A stretch of 41,386 bases of DNA from an uncultured Eubacteriales bacterium (GTDB lineage Bacteria; Bacillota; Clostridia; Oscillospirales; Oscillospiraceae): contig URAM01000018.1 of assembly GCA_900545815.1 (NCBI GenBank), forward strand, positions 1-41,386. The letters run 5' to 3'. The notes beneath the pieces were generated by a model. The model was not told where the DNA came from. It did not search any database and worked only from the letters and a program-made list of their open reading frames with translations. Positions within the stretch are counted from its first letter, which is position 1, and every line of letters starts with the position of its first letter. Both the position numbers and the translations under genes were made by a program. Of the stretch, positions 8,333-17,056 are shown piece after piece.

Positions 8333-10435
8333 ATGAACTTGAAAAAGAAACTGACTTCTGCGCTCTCCCTGGTGCTGGTTCTGTCCATGCTGCTCAGCAG
8401 TGCGGCCATGGCCACTGACCTGGCCGATGCGGAAGCAGGTTCCGCCAGCAGTTCCTCCAGTGAACCGGTCGAGCCGACAGAGCCTGTCGCCAACGATCCG
8501 GACGCATCCACCGAGGAACCGACGGAGCCTACCGAACCCACCGAGCCGACTACTCCGGAAGAACCCACTGTCGAACCCGCTGCGGATCCCGAGCCTGCGG
8601 TGATGACCGCCGCCAAGGGCTGGGCTGTGGGCGACAACGGAGAGTGGACGTACACCTACACCGGCCTGGACGGCAATGACGTGCTGGCCGGCGACCCCAA
8701 GACCTATCCCTCCGGCAAGGTTCAGGTGCTCTATGTGCCCGAACAGGCGTGCGCAGTCGGTGATACCACCGTCACCCGTACCGCTGGCTTCTACGCTTTC
8801 TCCAACGGCGTTTGGCTGAAGGACTACACGACCATCACCGATGGCAAGGACAATCCCGTTCTGTTCAAGAGTGTGACGGAAGTGGAAATCAGACAGGACG
8901 GCAACGCCTATCAGCTGGAGAACGCCAAGTACACCGGCGAACGCCTGATGTCCTTCCAGGTCGCTGACGGCGAGAGCAAAGGCGAACTGTTCACCGGCCG
9001 CTGGAAGAACCCCAACAAGTACAACGTGCAGTATCGCTACAAGGACGGTGTGGTCTATACCGGCTACGGTCTGGGCACCGAAAAGACCCCCAACCTGTAT
9101 TATTACTACAAGGGTCTGTATCAGAAGGTCACCGTCACCGTGAAGAAAAAGACCGTGGTGGTCTATGACGGCAAGAAGTCCCTGAGCAAGATCAAGTCCA
9201 ACAACGGCTATCACCTGTTCGAGGGCAAGCTGTACTACGCTTCTGCCACTACCCTGAGCAAGAAAAAGACCTCCCCCTATGCCAGCCCCTTCACTGGCCG
9301 CTGGACCAACGAGGAGGACGGCGTCAAGCGCCGCTATGAAAAGGGCGTCCCCTACAACGGCTTTGGCCTGGGCACGGAAAAGACCCCTAACCTGTATTAC
9401 TATGTAGACGGTCTGTATCAGAAGACCAAGGACAAACACGGCAAGGTCATCTACAACGGCCACAAGTCCAAGGAGGAGCTGGAAGCCTTCCTGGGCGACG
9501 GCAAGGTTTGGAACAAGAAGCTGTATGTGTCCACCGAGGCCACCCTGGTGGGCACCAAGACCCAGCCCTACGCCACCCCCCTGACCGGCTACCGCATGGT
9601 CAGCGGCAAGATGTACAAATACACCAAGGGCACCGGCGTCCTGTTCACCGGCGTCTACAACGGTACGGAATCCAGCCTGAAGAAGTACAAGGGGTACTAT
9701 TTCTCCAAGGGTGAAGAAGTGAAGCCTGAGGATGGCTGGAAGACCGTTGGCGGCAAGCGTTATTACAACAAGAACGGCAAGCCGCTGGTGGGCTGGCACT
9801 ATGTGAAGTGCAACGGCAACACCTACTATTACTACTTCGACAAGGACGGTGCGCAGGTCAAGGATTTGTTCGCCCACTTCGGCAAGAGCTACCTGAAGAA
9901 GAAGATGGTGGTCAACGTCAACCGTCCCAACCACACGGTGGATATGCTGCTCTACAACTCCAAGACCAAGAAGTATGACATCCCCGCCAAGAGCTTCGTC
10001 ACCACCACCCCTGAGGCGAATGCGCACTTCCAAACTGGCAGCTACAAGCTGACCTATCGCCGCCGTTGGTGGTCCTTCACCAATCCGGATTCCCAAAAGA
10101 CCAGCTACTATCAGTACGCCACCCGTGTCCAGGGCACCTATGGTGCGCTCATCCATTCCTCCCGCTACACTGCCAAGAGCGTGAAGGCGCTGGCATGGAA
10201 GACCTACAACAACCTGGGCGCCAACCGCTCCTACTACTGCATCCGCGTGCAGTGCGGCAACGCCAAGCTGATCTATGACTGCGTCGGCGCACAGGGCTCC
10301 GGCAAGGTGCTGTGCAAGTTCTCCAACAGCAAGACCAAGGGCCCCAACGGCAAGGTCACCATAGCCAACAGCGGCGGCAAGGTGAAGGCCGGCACTAAGA
10401 TGGATCCCACCGACCCTGCTGCAAAAAAGAAGTAA
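8333..10435 (+). CDS. Secreted L,D-transpeptidase-like (YkuD) protein with wall-binding-type repeats
   Basis: A 700-residue exported protein. A signal peptide (first ~27 residues) is followed by a Pro/Thr/Glu linker with EPTEP repeats to about residue 85. Aromatic, Lys-rich repeats fill about 215-515; GLGTEKTPNLYYY occurs twice, and a choline-binding-like GWKTVGGKRYYNKNGKPLVGW unit starts near 468. The C-terminal 520-655 resembles YkuD L,D-transpeptidases, which make 3-3 peptidoglycan crosslinks: ALIHSS supplies His608, and CIRVQCGNAKLIYD supplies Cys636 and Arg638. The usual SHGC is SYYC here, and His-Cys spacing is 28 rather than about 18. Either a divergent active enzyme or a non-canonical one. 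AGGAGG (8318-8323) sits 9 nt before ATG. Confidence 0.8.
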   Translation: MNLKKKLTSALSLVLVLSMLLSSAAMATDLADAEAGSASSSSSEPVEPTEPVANDPDASTEEPTEPTEPTEPTTPEEPTVEPAADPEPAVMTAAKGWAVGDNGEWTYTYTGLDGNDVLAGDPKTYPSGKVQVLYVPEQACAVGDTTVTRTAGFYAFSNGVWLKDYTTITDGKDNPVLFKSVTEVEIRQDGNAYQLENAKYTGERLMSFQVADGESKGELFTGRWKNPNKYNVQYRYKDGVVYTGYGLGTEKTPNLYYYYKGLYQKVTVTVKKKTVVVYDGKKSLSKIKSNNGYHLFEGKLYYASATTLSKKKTSPYASPFTGRWTNEEDGVKRRYEKGVPYNGFGLGTEKTPNLYYYVDGLYQKTKDKHGKVIYNGHKSKEELEAFLGDGKVWNKKLYVSTEATLVGTKTQPYATPLTGYRMVSGKMYKYTKGTGVLFTGVYNGTESSLKKYKGYYFSKGEEVKPEDGWKTVGGKRYYNKNGKPLVGWHYVKCNGNTYYYYFDKDGAQVKDLFAHFGKSYLKKKMVVNVNRPNHTVDMLLYNSKTKKYDIPAKSFVTTTPEANAHFQTGSYKLTYRRRWWSFTNPDSQKTSYYQYATRVQGTYGALIHSSRYTAKSVKALAWKTYNNLGANRSYYCIRVQCGNAKLIYDCVGAQGSGKVLCKFSNSKTKGPNGKVTIANSGGKVKAGTKMDPTDPAAKKK

Positions 10436-10480
10436 TCCACCCCAAGGAAACGCCTGGTCATGCAGCGTTTTCCTAAAACG

Positions 10481-10516
10481 ACACCCCCACAGGCACGGAA
10501 CCTGTGGGGGTGTTTT
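10481..10516. terminator. Terminator between the transpeptidase gene and the YbaK-type gene
   Basis: The 13-bp stem ACACCCCCACAGG (10481-10493) pairs with CCTGTGGGGGTGT (10501-10513) and ends in TTT. A second imperfect hairpin (AGGAAACGC / GCGTTTTCC, 10445-10473) lies before it. The minus side also has a short T-run, so both convergent genes may use it. Confidence 0.85.
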
Positions 10517-10533
10517 GCGTGAACGGTTTCCGG

Positions 10534-11019
10534 TCACTTGATGACGTCTGCGAACTGTCCGCCCACCAGGTCGCAGAGGGCTTGGGGGGACAGGATGACC
10601 TGCTCGCCGATCTTGCCGGCGGAGACGGCGATGACATCGTATTCCAGAGCGCTGGCGTGGAAGGTGGTGAAAAAGGGCTTCTTCATGCCCACGGGAGAAC
10701 AGCCGCCCCGAACGTAGCCGGTGAGGGGGAGCAGTTCGGCCACATGGAGCATGGCAACGTTCTTCTCGCCCACTGCTTTGGCGGCCTTTTTCAAGTCCAA
10801 TTCCGCCGCCACCGGAATGTCGAATACATAGTATTCCCCGCTGGCGCCTCGGGTCACCAGGGTCTTGAACACGCTCCCCGGCTCCTGCCCCAGGCTCTTG
10901 GCCACGGTCATACCGTCTACGGCCACCCCCTCCTCGTGGGGGTATTCTTTGGCGGTGTATGGAATCTTTTTCTGGTCTAGGATGCGCATGACATTGGTCT
11001 TTTTCTGCTTTTTTCCCAC
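10534..11019 (-). CDS. YbaK/EbsC-type Cys-tRNA(Pro) deacylase
   Basis: A 161-residue cytoplasmic trans-editing enzyme that hydrolyses Cys mischarged onto tRNA-Pro. Recognised by TAKEYPHEEGVAVDG near the N-terminus, the SVFKTLV segment with the conserved Lys, KAVGEKNVAMLHVAEL and the signature GYVRGGCSPVGMKK. The open frame reaches 11082, but the extended -10 promoter element (11054-11059) lies inside that longer frame, so those starts would precede transcription. GTG 11019 has GGGAGGAG 6 nt upstream and gives the usual family length. It converges with the transpeptidase gene and diverges from recJ. Confidence 0.9.
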   Translation of the reverse strand: MGKKQKKTNVMRILDQKKIPYTAKEYPHEEGVAVDGMTVAKSLGQEPGSVFKTLVTRGASGEYYVFDIPVAAELDLKKAAKAVGEKNVAMLHVAELLPLTGYVRGGCSPVGMKKPFFTTFHASALEYDVIAVSAGKIGEQVILSPQALCDLVGGQFADVIK

Positions 11020-11053
11020 AGAAATCTCCTCCCTCGTTTTTGGGCTTTTTCCC

Positions 11054-11082
11054 ATTATAGCAGACCAAAACCCCTGGCACAA
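11054..11082 (-). promoter_or_regulatory. Promoter of the YbaK/EbsC gene (extended -10)
   Basis: On the minus strand, TTGTGC (11082-11077), 17 nt, TGCTATAAT with TATAAT at 11059-11054. Start predicted near 11047; this excludes the upstream in-frame ATGs and supports the GTG start at 11019. Confidence 0.8.
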
Positions 11083-11107
11083 GCAGTCACTTTTTATGTT
11101 CCTTCCA

Positions 11108-11136
11108 TTGTAATTATGGGAGGAATTTGATATAAT
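11108..11136 (+). promoter_or_regulatory. Promoter of the recJ-relA gene run
   Basis: TTGTAA (11108-11113), 17 nt, TATAAT (11131-11136). Start predicted near 11143. It is divergent from the YbaK promoter with 25 bp between the two -35 elements. Confidence 0.75.
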
Positions 11137-11219
11137 TTAAGTCAATCTTATTTTACATCTTTTCTGATTGGATGGGCGTCAACCGCTGGGGGATTGACGT
11201 CATTGAGGAAGCGACAAAC

Positions 11220-13289
11220 ATGAAATTTAAGAACTGGACTTTGACCCCCTGTAACCCAAACGCCGTTGCGGAACTGGAATCCGCCGGCATCCCGCCCCTC
11301 TCCGCCCTCGTCCTGGCCGCCCGTGGCTTTGACCAGGGAGCGCAGGCCAAGGAATTTTTGAGCTGCGCCGTCTCCCGCCTCCATGACCCCATGACCATGA
11401 AGGGGATGCCGGAGGCGGTGGAGCGGATCCAATGCGCTTTGACCGCAGGAGAAACCATCTGCGTCTATGGCGACTATGATGTGGATGGCATCACCGCCAC
11501 CTGTCTGCTCACTGACTACCTGCGCAGCCAAGGCGGCAGCGTCATCCCCTATGTGCCCGACCGCATCCGAGAGGGGTACTCCCTGAATCCGGAGACCATC
11601 GACTCCCTGGCGCAGCGTGGCGTGACCCTTATCATCACCGTGGACTGCGGCATCACCAACCTGGACGAAGTGACCCATGCCAGTGCGCTGGGTCTGGACG
11701 TGGTCATCACCGACCACCACGAGTGCAAGGAAATTTTGCCTGACGCCTGCGCCATCGTCAACCCCCATCAGCCCGACTGTTCCTACCCCTTCCAGGAGCT
11801 GGCCGGAGTGGGCGTGGCGCTGAAACTGGTGCTGGCGCTGGGCGGAGCGGAACGACAGGATGCGCTGCTGCTGGAATATGCGGATCTGGCTGCCATCGGC
11901 ACGGTGGCGGACGTGATGCAGCTCACCGGCGAGAACCGCTCCATTGTGACCCTGGGGCTGAATCTCATCCCCACCACCCGACGGGTAGGGCTGACCATGC
12001 TGCTGAAGGAATCCCGTGTCAATGAAAAACCCATCACCGCCTCCTTTATCAGCTTTTCCCTGGCGCCCCGCATCAATGCGGCCGGCCGGATGGGCTGTCC
12101 CTTTTTGGCGGTGGATTTATTGCTCACCGATGATCCGCTGCTGGCGGCGGAGCTGGCGCAGAAGCTGTGCCAGCTGAACCGAGAGCGGCAGCTGGTGGAG
12201 CAGGACATCTTCAGCCAATGCACCACCCTGCTGGATCAGCGCCCCGCCCTGCGGGGCAGCGCCATCGTCTTGGCCGGCGAGAACTGGCATCAAGGCGTGG
12301 TGGGCATCGTGGCCTCTCGTCTGGCAGAGCGGTATGGGGTGCCCACGTTTATGATCTGCCTGGAGGGCGACCGTGGGAAAGGCTCCTGCCGCAGCAGCGG
12401 CGGGTTCCCGTTGTTCTCCGCCCTGGAACAGTGCAGCGACCTGCTGGAGGGCTTTGGCGGCCACGCCCAGGCGGCTGGCTTCACCATCACCGCCCAACAG
12501 ATCCCCGCCTTCCGGCGCAAAATGTGCCAGCTGGCGGACGCTTATGCGCCTTTGAAGGAGAGCGGCGGCGATCTGGCGCTGGACGCAGTGCTGCCCAATC
12601 AGCTGCTGACCCTGGAGAATGTGGCGGCGCTGGAAGCCTTAGAGCCCTTTGGCGCCGGCAATCCCCGCCCCACTTTTTTGGTCGAGCATGCCACCCTATT
12701 GAGCTACTCCTGTGTGGGCGGCGGACGACATACCCGAATGCAGGTGGACTGCGATGGGCTGATTTTGGACGCCATCTTTTTCTCCACCACCCCCCGCGCC
12801 GCCGGACTGCGCAGCGGAATGCGGCTGGACTTGGCCTGCTATCCCCAGGTGAACCAATTCCGCGGCTGCCGCACGGTGCAGCTGCTCATCACCGACATCC
12901 GGCGCGCCCTGTCGCCGGCCATGGTGGACTTGCGCATCTACCAGCGCTTCCGAGCAGGGGAAATGCTGAGCAATCAGGAGCTGCGGCGGCTGCTGCCCCA
13001 GCGGCAGGATTTTGTAGCCACCTGGCGCTATCTGGCGCACTACGCTGGGAAGGGGACGCTGACCGAACAGCCCCTGGCTCTGTCCAATCGCATTGCCCGC
13101 ACCTTTGGCCTGCCCTGCGGCTGTTCTCGGACGCTGATCTGTCTGGACGTATTGCAGGAGCGGGGCCTGATCGACCTGGCCGCCGAGCCGGAGGTGCTGC
13201 GCATCACCCTGCGCCAGGTGGAGCAGAAAGTGGATCTGGATGACTCCTCCATTTTGCGGCAGCTGCGTCAGCTGTTGCAGGACTCTTAA
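11220..13289 (+). CDS. recJ: Single-stranded-DNA-specific exonuclease RecJ
   Basis: A 689-residue 5'-3' single-strand exonuclease used in recombination and repair. DHH-family motifs are visible: VYGDYDVDGITAT (motif I), IITVDCGI, the DHH motif in VITDHHECK, and in the DHHA1 part GENWHQGVVGIVASRLAERYG and GFGGHAQAAGF; GAGNPRPTF opens the OB-fold region. ATG 11220 has GAGGAA 9 nt upstream; an in-frame ATG at 11172 has no binding site. It heads the recJ-relA-dtd-hemZ run known from many Firmicutes. Fully intact. Confidence 0.95.
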   Translation: MKFKNWTLTPCNPNAVAELESAGIPPLSALVLAARGFDQGAQAKEFLSCAVSRLHDPMTMKGMPEAVERIQCALTAGETICVYGDYDVDGITATCLLTDYLRSQGGSVIPYVPDRIREGYSLNPETIDSLAQRGVTLIITVDCGITNLDEVTHASALGLDVVITDHHECKEILPDACAIVNPHQPDCSYPFQELAGVGVALKLVLALGGAERQDALLLEYADLAAIGTVADVMQLTGENRSIVTLGLNLIPTTRRVGLTMLLKESRVNEKPITASFISFSLAPRINAAGRMGCPFLAVDLLLTDDPLLAAELAQKLCQLNRERQLVEQDIFSQCTTLLDQRPALRGSAIVLAGENWHQGVVGIVASRLAERYGVPTFMICLEGDRGKGSCRSSGGFPLFSALEQCSDLLEGFGGHAQAAGFTITAQQIPAFRRKMCQLADAYAPLKESGGDLALDAVLPNQLLTLENVAALEALEPFGAGNPRPTFLVEHATLLSYSCVGGGRHTRMQVDCDGLILDAIFFSTTPRAAGLRSGMRLDLACYPQVNQFRGCRTVQLLITDIRRALSPAMVDLRIYQRFRAGEMLSNQELRRLLPQRQDFVATWRYLAHYAGKGTLTEQPLALSNRIARTFGLPCGCSRTLICLDVLQERGLIDLAAEPEVLRITLRQVEQKVDLDDSSILRQLRQLLQDS

Positions 13290-13352
13290 CACGATCTGCT
13301 CACACTTTACCGGAGTCCATTCCGGTCTATCACGCAAAAAGGAGGCGTTTTT

Positions 13353-15590
13353 ATGGACCCTATGCTGCACTACTACAATGAACTGGAACGGCACGTGCTG
13401 TCCTATAATCCAGCTTTGGACAAAGCGCTTCTGTATAAGGCATACTGCTACGCCGCCAAAGCCCATGAAGGGCAGACCCGCAAGGACGGTTCCCCTTACA
13501 TCACCCATCCTCTGGCGGTGGCCAATATTGTAGCTGACCTGAAGCTGGACACGGATTCGCTCTGTGCCGCTCTGCTCCATGACTGCATTGAGGACACCAA
13601 GAGCACCCATGAGGACATCAGCCGAGAATTCTCTCCTATCATTGCCGATCTGGTGGAAGGGGTCACCAAGCTGACGCGGATCAACTATGTGTCCATGGAG
13701 GAGAAGCAGATGGAAAATCTGCGCAAAATGCTCATGGCCATGAGCAAGGATATCCGCGTCATCCTAGTCAAGCTCTGCGACCGGCTGCACAATATGCGCA
13801 CCATGCAGTACCAGACCCCCGCTAAACAGCGAGAGAAATCCAGAGAGACACTGGAGATCTACGCCCCCATCGCCCACCGGCTGGGCATGCAGCGCATCAA
13901 GTGGGAGCTGGAAGATCTCTCTCTCAAGTATCTTGACCCCATCGGCTATCAAGAGATCGAGGATGCCCTGGCCAAGCAGGAGCAGCGCAACAAGGAGTTC
14001 ATGGTAGCTACCAAGGTGCGCATCCAACACCGGATGGAGGATGAGGGCATCCACTGCACCATCACCAGCCGCATCAAGCACATTTATTCCATCTATCGCA
14101 AGATGTTTGCCCAGCAAAAGACATTGGGGGAGATCTTTGACCTGTGCGCCTTCCGCGTCATCGTGGATGATATTCCCGATTGCTATAATGTGCTGGGACT
14201 GATCCATGATATGTATAACCCAGTTCCCGGCCGGTTCAAGGACTACATCTCCACCCCCAAGCCCAACCTGTACCAGTCCCTTCATACCACCGTCATCGGC
14301 ACCGCCGGTATCCCCTTTGAGGTGCAGATCCGCACCTGGGAAATGCATGAAACGGCAGAATATGGCGTAGCCGCCCACTGGAAATACAAGGAGGGGCTGG
14401 CCAACTCTCAAGTCAGCGGAGAGAACACCTTTGAATGGGTGCGCCGTCTGCTGGAGAGCCAGGAGGATACGGATGCGGAGGAATTTGTCGGTTCCCTGAA
14501 GGTGGATCTGTTCTCCGACCAGGTTTTTGTGTTTACCCCCCAGGGGGAGGTGAAGGGGCTGCCCGCCGGCTCCACCCCCATCGACTTCGCCTACTCCATC
14601 CACTCTGCCGTGGGCAACCATATGACGGGCGCCAAGATCAACGGACGCATCGTGCCCTTTGAAACGAAGCTCTCCAACGGCGACATTGTGGAGATCCTCA
14701 CCTCCAAATCCGCCAAAGGCCCCAGCCGAGACTGGATGAAGCTGTGCAAGAGCAACGAAGCTCGGAACAAGATTCGCCAGTGGTTTAAGAAGGAACGGCG
14801 GGCAGACAACATCATCCACGGCCGCTCCGCCTTTGAGAGCGAACTGAAGCGGGCAGGCTTCTCCATGACCATGATCTCCAGCGAGGAGAATCTGCCTCGG
14901 CTGCTGAAGAAGCTGCAATACAGCACGTTGGAGGATCTCTATGCCGCCATTGGCTACGGCGGGATGACCGCTTTGAAGGCAGTCAACCGCATCCGCAACG
15001 AGATTTTGCAGATCAACAAGGAGCGGAAGGAGCAGAACACCGTGCAGGAGCTGGTTTCTGCCGATGACCAGACCCAGACCATGCACATCAGAACCTCCCT
15101 CCCGCCAGACCCACCTCCTGCCAAAAAACGTTACTCCAAGAATGGCATCATTGTGGACGGTCTGGACAACTGCCTGGTGAAATTCGCCAAGTGCTGCACC
15201 CCCGTCCCCGGGGATCCGGTGGTGGGCTTCATCACCCGTGGCTACGGCGTCTCCGTCCACCGGCAGGACTGCCCCAATGCTTCTCCGGAGAAACAGGCGG
15301 CGGAGAAGGGCCGCTGGGTTCCGGTGTCCTGGAGCACAGGGGATCTGGACGCCTATCAGACCACCTTGGAGTTGTCCGCCAAGGATCGCAGCAATCTGTT
15401 TCTGGATGTGGCGGCCACCTTGTCAGCGGCTAAAATCCGAGTGGACTCCATCACCGCCAAGGGCACACCGGACGGGTTTGCCATCGTCACCGTCCTCATC
15501 AGCGTCCGAAATCGCGAGGAGCTGGATATGGTCACGAAAAAGCTCTCCTCCATTCGGGACGTGCTGGGCGTCCGGCGCGCCAAGGGGTGA
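13353..15590 (+). CDS. relA: Bifunctional (p)ppGpp synthetase/hydrolase (Rel)
   Basis: A 745-residue stringent-response enzyme that makes and degrades (p)ppGpp. Domains in order: HD hydrolase (HDCIEDTKSTHED near residue 76; LCDRLHNMRT near 135), synthetase (GRFKDYISTPKPNLYQSLHT near 290, with the RFKD form of bifunctional enzymes), TGS (VFVFTPQGEVKGLPAGSTPIDFAY near 390), a helical/zinc-finger-type region (KCCTPVPGDPVVGFITRG near 610) and a C-terminal ACT domain. Both catalytic halves look intact. AAGGAGG (13339-13345) is 7 nt before ATG. It is 63 nt after recJ, with no terminator between. Confidence 0.97.
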   Translation: MDPMLHYYNELERHVLSYNPALDKALLYKAYCYAAKAHEGQTRKDGSPYITHPLAVANIVADLKLDTDSLCAALLHDCIEDTKSTHEDISREFSPIIADLVEGVTKLTRINYVSMEEKQMENLRKMLMAMSKDIRVILVKLCDRLHNMRTMQYQTPAKQREKSRETLEIYAPIAHRLGMQRIKWELEDLSLKYLDPIGYQEIEDALAKQEQRNKEFMVATKVRIQHRMEDEGIHCTITSRIKHIYSIYRKMFAQQKTLGEIFDLCAFRVIVDDIPDCYNVLGLIHDMYNPVPGRFKDYISTPKPNLYQSLHTTVIGTAGIPFEVQIRTWEMHETAEYGVAAHWKYKEGLANSQVSGENTFEWVRRLLESQEDTDAEEFVGSLKVDLFSDQVFVFTPQGEVKGLPAGSTPIDFAYSIHSAVGNHMTGAKINGRIVPFETKLSNGDIVEILTSKSAKGPSRDWMKLCKSNEARNKIRQWFKKERRADNIIHGRSAFESELKRAGFSMTMISSEENLPRLLKKLQYSTLEDLYAAIGYGGMTALKAVNRIRNEILQINKERKEQNTVQELVSADDQTQTMHIRTSLPPDPPPAKKRYSKNGIIVDGLDNCLVKFAKCCTPVPGDPVVGFITRGYGVSVHRQDCPNASPEKQAAEKGRWVPVSWSTGDLDAYQTTLELSAKDRSNLFLDVAATLSAAKIRVDSITAKGTPDGFAIVTVLISVRNREELDMVTKKLSSIRDVLGVRRAKG

Positions 15591-15639
15591 CCCCCTGTCC
15601 CTCCCGCAAGCAAGTTTTGATACGAGAGGATTCCGAATC

Positions 15640-16524
15640 ATGAACAACACGAAATTTTCCACCTTCCGGCAGTTTTTGGCCAGCTTCCTCTTTCTGACCG
15701 CAGGGGCTGTGTTAGCGGCCTTTGCACTGGAAGAATTTTTGGTGCCTGCCACCATTTTGGACGGCGGCATCGTGGGCGTCAGCATGATCATCAGTCAGCT
15801 GACCCCCATCGCCCTGGGGGTGCTCACCTTTGTGCTCAACATCCCCTTCCTCATCATCGGCACCAAGAATATGGGGCTGCGCTTCCTGGTCAGCGCCGGC
15901 TACTCCATGGCGCTTTTCTCCGTCCTCCTCTCCGTCTTTGCCGGACTCAAGCCCGCCACCTCAGAACCGCTCCTGGCAGTGGTGTTCGGCGGGGTACTGC
16001 TGGGGGCTGGCATAGGGCTGGTGCTCCGCGGGGGCGGCTGCCTGGACGGGACGGAGACGGTGGCGCTGCTCATCAGCCGCAAGACCAACTTCTCCGTTGG
16101 TCAGATCGTCTTTTCCATCAACATCATCATCTACGCTGCCGCCGGTCTGCTCTTTGGCTGGGATCGGGCGCTGTATTCTCTGCTGACCTATTTTATCACC
16201 TTCAAGGTCATCGACATGGTGGAAAACGGCATGGAGGAGGCCAAATCGGTCATGATCATCACCCAGGACGGCACCGCCATGGCGGACACTATCTTCCAGC
16301 AGCTGGGGCGCACCTGCACCATTTTGGAGGGCACCGGCCTCATCAGCGGCAACAAGGCGGTGCTCTACTGCGTCATCACCCGTTTGGAGCTGCCCGCCAT
16401 GCGGCGCATCATCCACAACGCCGACCAGTCCGCTTTTGTGACGGTTTCCGATGTGAGCGAGATCATCGGCAACCACATCAAGCAGCTGCCGCCCCAAGCG
16501 GACGCCGACAACAAACCAACCTAA
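15640..16524 (+). CDS. YitT family membrane protein (DUF161 + DUF2179)
   Basis: A 294-residue integral membrane protein of unknown biochemical role. Five or six hydrophobic segments fill about residues 10-195 (ASFLFLTAGAVLAAFALEEF; LDGGIVGVSMIISQ, GLVLRGGGCLDGTE typical of the family). A soluble C-terminal DUF2179 domain (AKSVMIITQDG; TILEGTGLISGNK) resembles a small ligand-binding fold. AGAGGA lies 9 nt before ATG 15640; the longer open frame upstream overlaps relA and is rejected. Its position between relA and dtd is unusual, so it may be a local insertion into the conserved run. Confidence 0.88.
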   Translation: MNNTKFSTFRQFLASFLFLTAGAVLAAFALEEFLVPATILDGGIVGVSMIISQLTPIALGVLTFVLNIPFLIIGTKNMGLRFLVSAGYSMALFSVLLSVFAGLKPATSEPLLAVVFGGVLLGAGIGLVLRGGGCLDGTETVALLISRKTNFSVGQIVFSINIIIYAAAGLLFGWDRALYSLLTYFITFKVIDMVENGMEEAKSVMIITQDGTAMADTIFQQLGRTCTILEGTGLISGNKAVLYCVITRLELPAMRRIIHNADQSAFVTVSDVSEIIGNHIKQLPPQADADNKPT

Positions 16525-16545
16525 CGAGAAAGGACGTGTCAGTTC

Positions 16546-16989
16546 ATGCGTGCTGTTGTCACCCGTGTCTCCTCCGCCTCCGTCACCATTGACGGAACAG
16601 TAAGCGGTCAGATCGGTACCGGTTATCTGGTGCTGTTGGGCATTGGCCCAGAGGATACCTCCGCCCAAGTCACTCGGCTGGCGGATAAGATCTGCCACCT
16701 GCGGGTATTTTCCGATGAAAACGGGAAAATGAATTTGGATCTGGAGGCGGTGGGCGGCGCCCTGCTGGTCATCAGCCAGTTCACCCTTTACGCCGACCTG
16801 AAATCCCGCCGCCCTGGCTTCTCCAAGGCGGCCAAGCCCGATGTGGCCATTCCCCTGTACGAGGAATTTTTAGACGCCTGCCGCAGCCGCGGCTTCCAGG
16901 TGGAGCACGGCCAGTTCGGAGCAGATATGCAGGTGGCGTCGGTAAATGACGGGCCAGTGACCCTGCTCTTTGACACGGACACCCTGTAG
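16546..16989 (+). CDS. dtd: D-aminoacyl-tRNA deacylase
   Basis: A 147-residue cytoplasmic enzyme that removes D-amino acids (and Gly from tRNA-Ala) from tRNAs. Family features: N-terminal MRAVVTRVSSASVTIDG, the catalytic-site segment LLVISQFTLYAD, RRPGFSKAA, and near the C-terminus NDGPVTLLFDT, the Gly-cisPro motif that excludes L-aminoacyl substrates. Length matches the family. AAAGGA is 11 nt before ATG, 21 nt after the YitT-type gene. Dtd follows relA directly in many Firmicutes, which agrees with this position. Confidence 0.96.
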   Translation: MRAVVTRVSSASVTIDGTVSGQIGTGYLVLLGIGPEDTSAQVTRLADKICHLRVFSDENGKMNLDLEAVGGALLVISQFTLYADLKSRRPGFSKAAKPDVAIPLYEEFLDACRSRGFQVEHGQFGADMQVASVNDGPVTLLFDTDTL

Positions 16990-17056
16990 TTTCCCGCCTC
17001 CTATTTCGGCGGAACCGATACCAGTCAACAAGCAAAGAATGGAGGACCCAAACCCT

